Assembly (NCBI GenBank): GCA_958430865.1
Contig: CAUDNR010000264.1
Location: 1 to 25,665 of the forward strand
Length of the DNA stretch: 25,665 nt
Origin: Entrophospora sp. SA101
Taxonomy: Eukaryota > Glomeromycota > Glomeromycetes > Entrophosporales > Entrophosporaceae
Direction of reading: 5' to 3'
Position 1 is the stretch's first letter; each line of letters begins with the position of its first letter. Below the pieces are notes generated by a model. It worked only from the letters and a program-made list of their open reading frames with translations. It had not been told where the DNA came from and did not search any database. Below, one piece after another: positions 17,579 to 25,665 of this stretch. The position numbers were made by a program, and so were the translations under genes.

Positions 17579-17710
17579 GAAGTATATAAAGGTTTTAAAA
17601 AAACAAATATTGAAAAAATTATCCTGCTCTTTTTAATTCATTTTCTATTTTGTTCATGATTTTGTTCAACAAAATCTTTAATTTTTCCTCACTTATTTCT
17701 ACTTAGCAAC

Positions 17711-19085
17711 TTGGTTTTTGTTAAAAATAAAAAAAAAATGTGCTCAATATTTATTTCATTCATTTTTATTAAAAATGTATCCATCAACAGTAAAACAATT
17801 GATGGTTCTGCCATTTATAGAGATGTTGAAAATAATAATTATAATGAAATTTTATTTAAAGGTTACCTTGGAGGGTCAGAGCCTCTAATAATTGAGTTTA
17901 ACAAAAATTGTATTTTGCAAGTAACTGGACAAATAGTCATAGAAAATGGAACAGAATATGTATTCATATTTAAATATCTATTATCTCTTAAACAGTCAGA
18001 GTATATTTTAATGGTAACACAAATCAAGGTTTTGATCATTCTTATTGGTCAATTTAACGATCAGCAAAGTAAAAAACCGTCAATCAACCAACTTTTAAAG
18101 TTTTTACAAAAACCATAAGGACAACAACTGGATTTTTATTTATAGATTAATCGGCTGAATCTCAAAGATCATTTCATATTAGAAAGTGATGTCCTCAGAA
18201 AAAATTTTTTATATCAGAAAAATTTATCAGCTATCAATAGTTGATTAACCATTTAGGGGATAGTGCTGTAATTACTGTAGCAAAAACATCAATTATTATT
18301 TTGTTATAAACAGCTGAACTTTATACAAACAATTTTAATTGAAGAAGATTTGAATAAAACAGAACTACCAGAAGCTTCTCCATTGATTGTTGTGTCTGCT
18401 CCCTATGTTGAAAATCCATATAAAAAAATTGAAGATATTGATTGTGAGTCATTCTACCTTGCAAGGAATTTTTTTAATAGTGTCACAGGAAATAAAATAA
18501 TTAATTCAAATGTACTGGTATCATACACAAACATATCTACATGGTACTTATTTAATTGTAAATAAAAAAGAAAAATTTTTTTTTTTACTAAATGATCTTT
18601 TTTTTAGATTCCAAAGGATAAAAGACCACTTAAAAAATACAATATTAATGGCAGTTGGAAAAAAAATTACTAGTACAAGAAAGATAATCCATTTGCATGC
18701 AAGCAAAATAGAGTTTAATTACTCAATCAATAAAACCAATGCAGAGGAAAATGAAGAAAAAAAAATTAATAATATATATGTGAGGATAGAAAGTTTGTAT
18801 TCGGAAAGTTCAAAAACAAAAAAAAAGTAGAACCAAGAAAAAAGACCATGATTCTATTGAAGAAGCTCAAGCATCCTCGAATAAAAAATTTGCTGAAGCA
18901 ATTAATATAATTACTAACAATGATGATAATAACAATGATGATAATAACAATGATGATAATAACAATGATGATAATAACATTGATCTTGAAAAAGAAAAAG
19001 AAAAAAAAAAGGGAAGGAAAAAGAAAAGATAGAAGATTTGACAAAAGATGAGGAGGAACAAACTCAAAATGATCATGATGCATAA
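17711..19085 (+). pseudogene. Broken multi-exon gene of unknown function with an Asn/Asp-rich C-terminus
   Basis: Separate open pieces line up on the plus strand. The first, 17711-18118, includes ILFKGYLGGSEPLIIEF and ILQVTGQIVIENGTEYV. The second, about 18277-18543, includes ASPLIVVSAPYVENPYKK. A GT-AG junction from 18544 to 18616 joins the latter in frame to WIKDHLKNTILMAVGKK. Two further shifts, at the A runs 18818-18826 and 19001-19010, are needed to reach the TAA at 19083-19085 (tail DLTKDEEEQTQNDHDA). Between them a 15-bp repeat encodes NNDDN units. The beta-strand-like segments would suit an OB-fold protein, and some Helitrons carry RPA-like genes, but this is a weak guess. The region between the first two pieces has no clean frame. 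Confidence 0.5.
18916..18975 (+). repeat. In-frame 15-bp tandem repeat (AACAATGATGATAAT, four copies)
   Basis: Four perfect 15-bp units, each encoding Asn-Asn-Asp-Asp-Asn, followed by a partial unit. The length keeps the reading frame, consistent with expansion inside a coding exon. Confidence 0.95.
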
Positions 19086-19102
19086 ATAACTTTTTTTAAA
19101 TT

Positions 19103-19138
<36 letters not shown>

Positions 19139-19377
19139 TTTATTTATTTATTTATTTATTTGTTATATATATGTGTATATTAACATCAAATAGAATATAA
19201 AAATTCTGTCCTTTTTATTCCTTTGTAAATTTTCCATAATAATAATTTTTCTATAGATTAGATACATTTCTGGAAAAAATATGTAAATTATAAGCATTAA
19301 CTAGAAAATTAATTATAAATTAATTAACATAATCCAAAATTCATATTTTTTTTAAATAAATAAAAATAAAATTTACA
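19086..19377. repeat. Intergenic stretch with a TTTA microsatellite
   Basis: A TTTA tetranucleotide repeat runs from about 19098 to 19161 with one interruption. The remainder up to the Helitron ORF is AT-rich without recognisable features. Confidence 0.9.
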
Positions 19378-20429
19378 ATGTCTAATTATAACATTCAACA
19401 TTATCAATTTTTCAATTCTACATCAGATGAATATGAAAATTCTGAAAATCCCACAGAAAACACTCATGATGATATCAATATTTTTCAATCCTATATTCAT
19501 CGAAATGAAATAAATCAAAATTTACCAAATAATCCTAGATTTAATACTCAGTTAGATGTAACCCATTCTTTTCCTATGAATCCAAATCTTAATTTGCCAT
19601 GGTCTCCACCACTTGATTTACACCATCTCTTGCAAGAATTTGAAACAAAATCTTATTTGAATATCCAAATATTCCTTGTGCTCACTGTTCAATCCTAATG
19701 ATGAAATAAAATACTAAATGGATACACTATGATGAAAATGAAATATATAATTTAACATTAATGTTTCCTAATATTGATCCATTTGTAAAAGAAAACAATA
19801 AAAACATAAAACAAGTTGCTGTTTGTAATGGATGTAAAAATGAGAAAAATAGAAGATATTCTCCAATTCTAGTATCTATTCCTCCCAAGATTCAAAATGT
19901 TCCCATGTTACATCATAAATACCTTTCATCTGTACATATGAATTGCTCATTGGGTCACTCAACTGGATCTAATAATTATACAAATTATGTTCACCTGGAA
20001 GGACAAATCAATATTACACATAATTATCATGCTTTAGAATTATATTCTGGAATAAGTGGAGCTTTTCTGAATGCCAATGAACCATCAATGTGGTATCATG
20101 AAACTTTAATTCCTGCCTCAAATTGGCTTAAACTAAATAACAAACTTATTAAAAAATATGCAACCAATATTGCATGTCCTTTACCAGATGATGCTATACC
20201 ATGTGTCATCTCATACATATAGAAGCACTTTACCTAATGAGGTTCCAAAACCATATGATTTAGTTGTTCCAAATGATTCATTTCCAACAGATATACATGA
20301 TGAAGATGCAAACTACAGCCATCTGATGGCAGGTTCAATATTAAAAGACAATGTTTCCTATCCAATATTATTTGGTGATCCAAATCTGGAAGCTCTCATG
20401 TTTCCTGACATATTTCCAAATGGATGTGG
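19378..20429 (+). pseudogene. Helitron replicase/helicase gene, N-terminal part, degraded
   Basis: From the ATG at 19378 an Asn-rich leader of about 90 residues precedes a frame change into IPCAHCSILMM (about 19671), the Cys motif typical of the N-terminal region of fungal Helitron proteins. An in-frame TAA follows at about 19708, then FPNIDPF, CNGCKNEKNRRYSPI (second Cys pair) and MNCSLGHSTGSNNYTNYVHL. Another frameshift near 20200 leads into LPNEVPKPYDLVVPNDSF and MFPDIFPNGCG, the block just before the Rep domain. At 20424-20429 the gene is interrupted by a MITE and resumes at 21020. Intact relatives perform rolling-circle transposition. Confidence 0.8.
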
Positions 20430-21019
20430 CTATACATGCAGCCCAAAGTATTTTGACAATGTCATAAAGGTGGTTACACATGTAGTAAAGGGGTGTTACA
20501 CTTATGTTTGTAATAGTGAACTAGGTGTAACCCATCAGCTTTGCTGACGGTTTACATCTAGAGCACGCTATAAATAATATTGTAAATTATTTTTTTATTC
20601 AAAATTATTTAATACTGTAAATTCATAGCATTAATAAGTTTGGTTGCATTTATTACAATTATGTATAGATTTAAAAAAATAACAGTTTTGATTGACATAA
20701 TTTTGTTAAAATTTGATTTCATGACTACAAAATGTCACATTATCAAAGTTAGAGAATAATCAAAAACTAATTATTTTATTGTGGAATTTTTGCATCACAA
20801 CATATTTATTTGCGTTATTGAACAATTCAAAAAAATTATTTATGTGTGCAGCCTAAACATTACGTTTATTTATGCGTGCGTGCCATTCTAAACATTAGGA
20901 CACGTGAACGCAACGTTTTTAATATAATAGATGCCATAATTAATTTCTACTTTCTACCATCAAAATTGGAATAATTTTGACCATCAAAATCACCAAATCA
21001 ATTTGGGCTGCATGTATAG
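20430..21019. mobile_element. 590-bp MITE inserted in the Helitron gene
   Basis: Both ends carry the same 18-bp terminal inverted repeat, CTATACATGCAGCCCAAA at 20430-20447 and its complement at 21002-21019. The host sequence ATGTGG is duplicated on both sides (20424-20429 and 21020-21025). Removing the element plus one duplicate joins NGCG to HYEDVKK in frame, which is what an intact Helitron protein should contain. Inside, a near-perfect hairpin lies at 20527-20555 (CATCAGC, TTT, GCTGACG). No transposase is encoded, so it needed one in trans; the superfamily is uncertain because a 6-bp duplication is not diagnostic. Confidence 0.9.
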
Positions 21020-22093
21020 ATGTGGCCACTATGAAGATGTGAAAAAAATATTAAATTTTGAACCATCCAAAGATAGCTATGGAAAATATATTAAGATAAG
21101 AATGCTATGCCCTGATGATCGATTCCGTTCACACTATTACTGGCCAAGTTGGTCTTACCTGAACCTTGAAAAGAAACGAAACTTTCAAAATAGAAATAGA
21201 ATATTATCTACTAAAAATATTAACAGAGGAGCATCACCCAACACAAGTTGACCTTTTTACAAAAGCTCATATAATAATTGGAATATTTTAGATGAACCAA
21301 AAACCACTACATTGCCATCAAATTTAAGAACAGCAACCCCTTTCTTCAAAAAAAAAACAGCATCAAGTTAATACAATGATTAATGCTTATGTGCTGCCTC
21401 AAATTTTCTATACTTTAACAATGGGTGAAAATAAATGGCCACATTTAAATCAAATTCTGAAAAATTCTGATAGTGGTGACACTATCCCTAGCAATTGTCC
21501 TTTGCACACTTATCTACATTATCAACACAGATTGACCAATGTTCATAATAAATTGTGGAAAAATCCAAACTTAGTTCAGTGGGGAAAATGGATGCACTAC
21601 TTTGAACATGATGAATTTCAAAACCATGGATCTATTCACACTCATGGATTTGCTTATACCGAAAAAAAAGTCCCTGAATTAATCTTATTAAATAGCATTT
21701 GAGCTGATCTTCCAGACCCAAATACTGAAACTGAATTATTTAACTTGGTTACAATGTTTCAGATTCATCACTTGATCAAAGGTGCAGACCAGAAGGCTAT
21801 GAGAACAAGCAATGTTCTAAGGGATTCCCCCAACCTTTATCTAAAACAACACATTGTTCACCAAATTTATTATGTTATATTTACCAAAGAACAAAACCTG
21901 AAGACAGAATGGTTGTTCCATATCACCCAGAGACTTTGTTGTTTTGGAAAGCCCATATTAACTTTCAGTATGTCACTTCTACTGGATTTGCCAAATATAT
22001 TACAAAATATGTAACCAAATCAGAACCTTCTGAATTGTTTGACATTGATGAAAAGGATGATACTTGGATAGTTAATAGTACGAATAAAAATTA
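21020..22093 (+). pseudogene. Helitron replicase gene, Rep (HUH) domain part, degraded
   Basis: Resuming after the MITE, the reading contains MLCPDDRFRSHYYWPSWSYL and KRNFQNRNRILS, both typical of fungal Helitron proteins. After frameshifts near 21230 and 21350 comes YTLTMGENKWPHLN, then EFQNHGSIHTHGFAY, where HTH stands in the place of the HUH metal-binding motif. Further shifts near 21705 and 21780 lead to VVPYHPETLLFWKAHINFQY and GFAKYITKYVTK, the tyrosine motif with the two tyrosines of Rep. The frame ends at 22093. The helicase domain that should follow is absent, so the element is truncated here. Confidence 0.8.
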
Positions 22094-22117
22094 GCCCACA
22101 CCACATTTTATAAAGCT

Positions 22118-23231
22118 TTGAGTCTTACAAGTAAGGATCAAAAAAGCTTTGTAATTTCATTAAAAGACTTCTGTGTATATACTTTGCATTTAGCTATTTT
22201 GATTTTTAATAGAATTGTTTTTTTACTTGCCATAAAGCCTACTGAAGTAAAACTAAGGGGGGGGGGGGAGAGGGAAAAATTGGACATCACGGATATCACA
22301 AACACTAATACTAAGAAAAAGAAGCAAAATCCTATTCAATATGAAAATTCAAAAGAAATAATGACCAATACTACTTTCAAAAAATTCAATACCATCTCAA
22401 AAAAATCCGATGTTGAACCTACCAATGATGTAACTGTCTTAAAAGAAACACCAATAAGTTTCTTTAAGCCATTATCAAGCTATTCATTTTTAAATGCAAA
22501 TGAGGCGATCCTACAAGCAGTTACTGAACTTTTGTTACCAAACAACAGGATTCCAGAGTTATGCTTATTGATTGATAATACTAAATCCAGAGGAGACAGT
22601 AGATTTGGATACCATCAGGAAATTTTTTCTGATGTGGATTTACACTATTTATGTAAGTTTATGGCAGGCCCTGTAATATTATGCAAATATTAAAACTTTA
22701 CATTTTAAAATTTATGGACATAATATTATGGCAGGGAAAGTTTCCTGATGACATAGAGCTTATTTTTGGGGATGTTGTATGTGAAATTGAAATTATGTGA
22801 ATTTGAAATATTATGAAGTGGGGTGAAATCCTGATTGGCTAATTTGAATTTCACGCATGTAAATTTGAATTTCACATATGTGAATTGCGAATTCACATAA
22901 TTTCATTTTCACATACAACAGGGATATAAACTATTCAATCATTGAACTAAAGTATGTCAATAACTTAAGTTTAATAAGAGCAATAAAAAATGATTGGAAT
23001 ATATCCCCAAGTATGAGTGATCTAGCAGATTTTGACAAATACATTGAGAATGAAGATGAAAGCAAACTATTGGAAAGGAATTTGATGTTTTGGTCTAAAG
23101 AGTACAGCAAACCAAAGGTCACGATATTAAATAAGATTTTGTCATCTGCAGAAGAACAAGTTATGAGGTATATGAACATAATTGCACATGGATCGGCACA
23201 TGAAGGCAAACCGGGTATTATTGATTCTTGA
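22118..23231 (+). pseudogene. Unidentified broken gene, split by a MITE
   Basis: An ORF at 22118-22693 has a hydrophobic start and a run of 12 G at 22257-22268, which makes its first part doubtful. From about 22280 the peptide looks genuine (TPISFFKPLSSYSFLNANEA, AVTELLLPNNRIPELCLLID). A GTAAGT at 22653 and a CAG at 22732-22734 could bound an 82-bp intron, but the join is off by one base. From 22735 the frame GKFPDDIELIFGD is interrupted by the MITE at 22773-22920 and resumes exactly as INYSIIELKYVNNLSLIRAI to a stop at 23231. The segment ILSSAEEQVMRYMNIIAHG resembles the end of PD-(D/E)XK-like proteins that I recall from Glomeromycotina, but this is weak. Confidence 0.5.
22773..22920. mobile_element. 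148-bp MITE with about 33-bp arms
   Basis: Left end TGTTGTATGTGAAATTGAAA and the reverse complement of the right end TGTTGTATGTGAAAATGAAA continue together through TTATGTGAATTTG/TTATGTGAATTCG. GGGA flanks both sides (22769-22772 and 22921-22924) as a 4-bp target duplication. The middle holds further GAATTTCAC/GTGAATT dyads. Excising the element with one GGGA restores an open frame across the site, so it inserted into a coding exon. Confidence 0.9.
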
Positions 23232-24720
23232 GTTCTCGTAAAACAGCCATCTAATTATTATGGTGTTTTGAACAGTTATGTTATTATAGTGATTGGGTTC
23301 TGACATCTTATTTTTAAGTTTATTGGATCTCAAATACATGTTATAATATTACTAAAAATAACTAGCATCACAGACATTTTATTAGTATTATTATTGTAAA
23401 CAACAAATATAAATAAACAATAAAGATAAAAAAATAAAAAATAGATCAATATTGTAATAATGAGAATGAGATTATTTTTCTTCTAAGGGTTTCTGCGTTT
23501 TGTTAGGTAACAGCACGCCTTCATGCTGCTTTCTTTTTCTAACATTTATTATTTTTCCTTCTTCTTGGTAAATTTCATAAATAATACTTTCTTTTCTTAG
23601 ATAAGTTTCTAGTGTGAAATTATAAAATTTCTTTATGGTTTGTAATTGACACGTGCCCATAATAATTATTGAATTTCTTGGCATTGTACTCGAGATTTGA
23701 AATATTTTATGACCCTTGGTTTCATATCAATAAAATTATGTTATATGTTAGGTGTTATATGTTATATGTTATATGCCCGGTCTACCCCAGGTCTTGTAAA
23801 AATTATTATAGTCTATCTTTGCGCAAAATTAAATTCATCGGTTTTACAGGCTCACCGGTAACCTTCAAAAATAAAAATAAAAATTATGTACATATTTACA
23901 ACTAGACTAAGGCGTCCCTCAGCTAGTAAATATTGGCATATAATTTATGAAAGGGAATGGTTTCGTTAATTAATGTTAAGATTAAAGAGAGTGATTTGTT
24001 TATTTAATTATTAAGAATTTATTATTATGTCTTCATTATTATTACATTTCTGAATTATTAATCCTATGAACGATCCATGATTAATCTATTTATCTGAACT
24101 AATGATGAACAATCTATGATTCATCTATCTCAAGTTAAGTTTACAACGAAGGGTTTATATACCTTTCGTGGATGTACAAAATCTTCTATGTAAATTATAT
24201 CTAGGACTAGTTTTCTAATTTAGAATTTCTTCATCAAGACTCTTTATGCCAAGCATTGCTTAACAATCTGAATTAAAAATTCCGAAGGTTGTGTGATTCC
24301 TATTCTGTATTTAACAAAATAAACATGATGTAATTCTAACTACCACACAACCTTTAATTGGTATCGAGAATCATATGATACTTGATTAATAAAAATAATT
24401 ACTAAAAATACGTATGAATCATTTTCATGTGTAGTGGATCACAAAGTGGCAAGAATGTTATATCTATCGAATTAAAATTAGTGAATGATTCTTAATATTG
24501 TTCTACTTTACTAAAAATAATTAGGTAATTGAATAATCGGAAAAATAATTTTGTACGATATAAATAATTAAATTTCTAAATGGGAAACTCTTTTCAAAAA
24601 TGTGAAGTGTAATTTTGGTTTTGATCGTGGTGTACAGATCACGTTATATTCGTGACTTCTAATATTACGTTTCTTGATAATGTAATATGATAATATTACA
24701 CTAGTGTCTGAGTATCATTT
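23232..24720. other. Long stretch without a supported gene
   Basis: The best ORF is a 70-codon minus-strand frame at 23472-23684 (it includes IIMGTCQLQTIKKFYNF and NVRKRKQHEGVLLP), which is protein-like but isolated. A GTTATAT microsatellite lies at about 23736-23775. AAGGTTGTGTG at 24285-24295 is repeated in inverted orientation at 24344-24354, possibly the ends of a small relic of about 70 bp. I saw no tRNA or other RNA gene. Confidence 0.5.
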
Positions 24721-25298
24721 ATTTTTGCATCACAACATATTTATTTGCGTTATTGAACAATTCAAAAAAATTATTTATGTGTGCAGCCTAAACATTACGT
24801 TTATTTATGCGTGCGTGCCATTCTAAACATTAGGACACGTGAACGCAACGTTTTTAATATAATAGATGCCATAATTAATTTCTACTTTCTACCATCAAAA
24901 TTGGAATAATTTTGACCATCAAAATCACCAAATCAATTTGGGCTGCATGTATAGATGTGGCCACTATGAAGATGTGAAAAAAATATTAAATTTTGAACCA
25001 TCCAAAGATAGCTATGGAAAATATATTAAGATAAGAATGCTATGCCCTGATGATCGATTCCATTCACACTATTACTGGCCAAGTTGGTCTTACCCAAACC
25101 TTGAAAAGAAACAAAACTTTCAAAATAGAAATAGAATATTATCTATTAAAAATATTAACAGAGAGCATCACCCAACATGAGTTGACCTTATTACAAAAAG
25201 CTCATATAATAATTGGAATATTTTGGATGAATCAATTTAAGAACAGCAGCCCCTTTCTTCAAAAAAAAACAGCATCAAGTTAATACAATGATTAATGC
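24721..25298 (+). repeat. Second copy of the MITE-end/Helitron segment
   Basis: This stretch matches 20786-21386 in the same orientation. It starts inside the MITE (TTTTTGCATCACAACATATT) and includes the MITE right end (to 24954), the ATGTGG target copy and the HYEDVKK to PSWSY Helitron coding region, ending at ATTAATGC. Differences include a deletion of about 20 bp near 25231 and several substitutions, two of them CG to CA. Because it contains the MITE-Helitron junction, the duplication happened after the MITE insertion. Reading frames are broken here too. Confidence 0.95.
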
Positions 25299-25340
25299 AG
25301 TGGTATAATTGTAGTCTGTACAGACTACAATTATACCACT
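25299..25340. repeat. Perfect 42-bp palindrome
   Basis: The 21-bp arm beginning AGTGGTATAATTGTAGTC at 25299 is followed at once, without a loop, by its exact reverse complement ending at 25340; the centre is CTGTACAG. It starts at the first base after the duplicated Helitron segment ends. Confidence 0.97.
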
Positions 25341-25397
25341 TAGTTCGGACTATAAACCACCCAAGAATGACGGCCATTTTGATTTTGCCTCGTCATT

Positions 25398-25618
25398 CGA
25401 ATGACGTACGTTTTGCATTTGCCTCGTCAAAGATGGGATGTTTATAGTCTGCTTATCGGATGACGTATGTTTTGCATTTGCCTCGTCAAAGATGGGATGC
25501 TTATAGTCTGCTTATCGGATGACATACGTTTTGCGTTTGCCTCGTCAAAGATAAGACGTTTATAGCCTGCTTATCAGATGACGTACGTTTTGCATTTGCC
25601 TCGTCAAAGATGAGGCAC
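25398..25618. repeat. 59-bp minisatellite, nearly four copies
   Basis: Units start at 25398, 25457, 25516 and 25575 with CGGATGACGTATG-like sequence, followed by TTTTGCATTTGCCTCGTCAA, AGATGGGATG and TTATAGTCTGCTTAT. The last unit diverges at AGATGAGGCACGT. A shorter degenerate unit precedes the array near 25365. The array is richer in GC and CpG than its surroundings. GAGGCACGT returns in the last bases of the window, suggesting that the element continues beyond the edge. Confidence 0.95.
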
Positions 25619-25665
25619 GTAGTGCCGAATCGTTATCTATTATGTTATCTTAGAATGAGGCACGT

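Noticed and set aside
18766..19083. Minus-strand ORFs rich in Phe, Leu, Ile and Val
   Set aside because: They are the antisense of the A-rich and Asn/Asp-repeat region of the plus-strand gene.
22653..22734. 82-bp intron with GTAAGT and CAG ends in the broken gene
   Set aside because: Splicing leaves the downstream frame off by one base, so it is mentioned only as a possibility.
23472..23684. Minus-strand 70-codon ORF as a gene
   Set aside because: Isolated, short and unrecognised; noted within the non-coding stretch instead.
24285..24354. Small element with 11-bp inverted ends
   Set aside because: The arms are short and no target duplication is visible; chance cannot be excluded.
25398..25618. 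CRISPR-like array
   Set aside because: Whole 59-bp units repeat, with no unique spacers; the genome is eukaryotic.

Overview
The window is an AT-rich eukaryotic contig piece, most likely fungal. Short GT-AG introns, an F-box/cysteine-type LRR gene, a hAT transposase, a Helitron with an N-terminal PCAHC motif and abundant small inverted-repeat elements together recall Glomeromycotina (Rhizophagus-like) genomes. That placement is inference; nothing in the window fixes the species. One assembly gap of 10 N lies at 11692-11701.

Region 1 (1 to about 11400) is a dense virus- or Maverick-like gene block. It holds a partial ORF at the left edge, a coiled-coil protein with a C-terminal membrane anchor (290-1363, -), a small helix-turn-helix protein (1643-2125, +), a Gag-like coiled-coil/zinc-knuckle protein (3211-5844, -) and a retropepsin-like protease in its -1 frame (2279-3217, -). 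Divergent from these is an integrase fused to a zinc-binding and nuclease-like domain (5953-7623, +). An F-box/LRR gene with one frameshift (7785-8907, +), a decayed P-loop ATPase of the A32/packaging type (9003-9756, +), a coiled-coil ORF (9737-10300, -) and a stop-interrupted ORF (10534-11397, -) follow. No reverse transcriptase or LTR is visible. The most striking signals are two successive candidate -1 ribosomal frameshift sites, A AAA AAC at the end of gag and A AAA AAT at the end of pro. Each lies in a very short overlap, one codon before the zero-frame stop. The layout resembles the gag-pro-pol arrangement of betaretroviruses, but here the integrase is a separate divergent gene next to an ATPase.

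Region 2 (11781-14885) is a hAT DNA transposon with terminal inverted repeats, subterminal direct repeats and an apparently intact 724-residue transposase split by one 68-bp intron.

Region 3 (14886-19100) is mostly non-coding, with decayed coding pieces, short tandem repeats, a 222-bp MITE with 47-bp arms and a broken gene with an Asn/Asp repeat and two more A-run frameshifts.

Region 4 (19378-23231) is a degenerate Helitron carrying an HUH-type Rep, split by a 590-bp MITE, followed by an unidentified broken gene split by a 148-bp MITE. In both cases removing the MITE plus one target duplication restores the reading frame across the insertion.

Region 5 (23232-25665) holds a non-coding stretch, a second copy of the MITE-end/Helitron segment (24721-25298), a perfect 42-bp palindrome exactly at the end of that copy, and a 59-bp minisatellite running towards the right edge.
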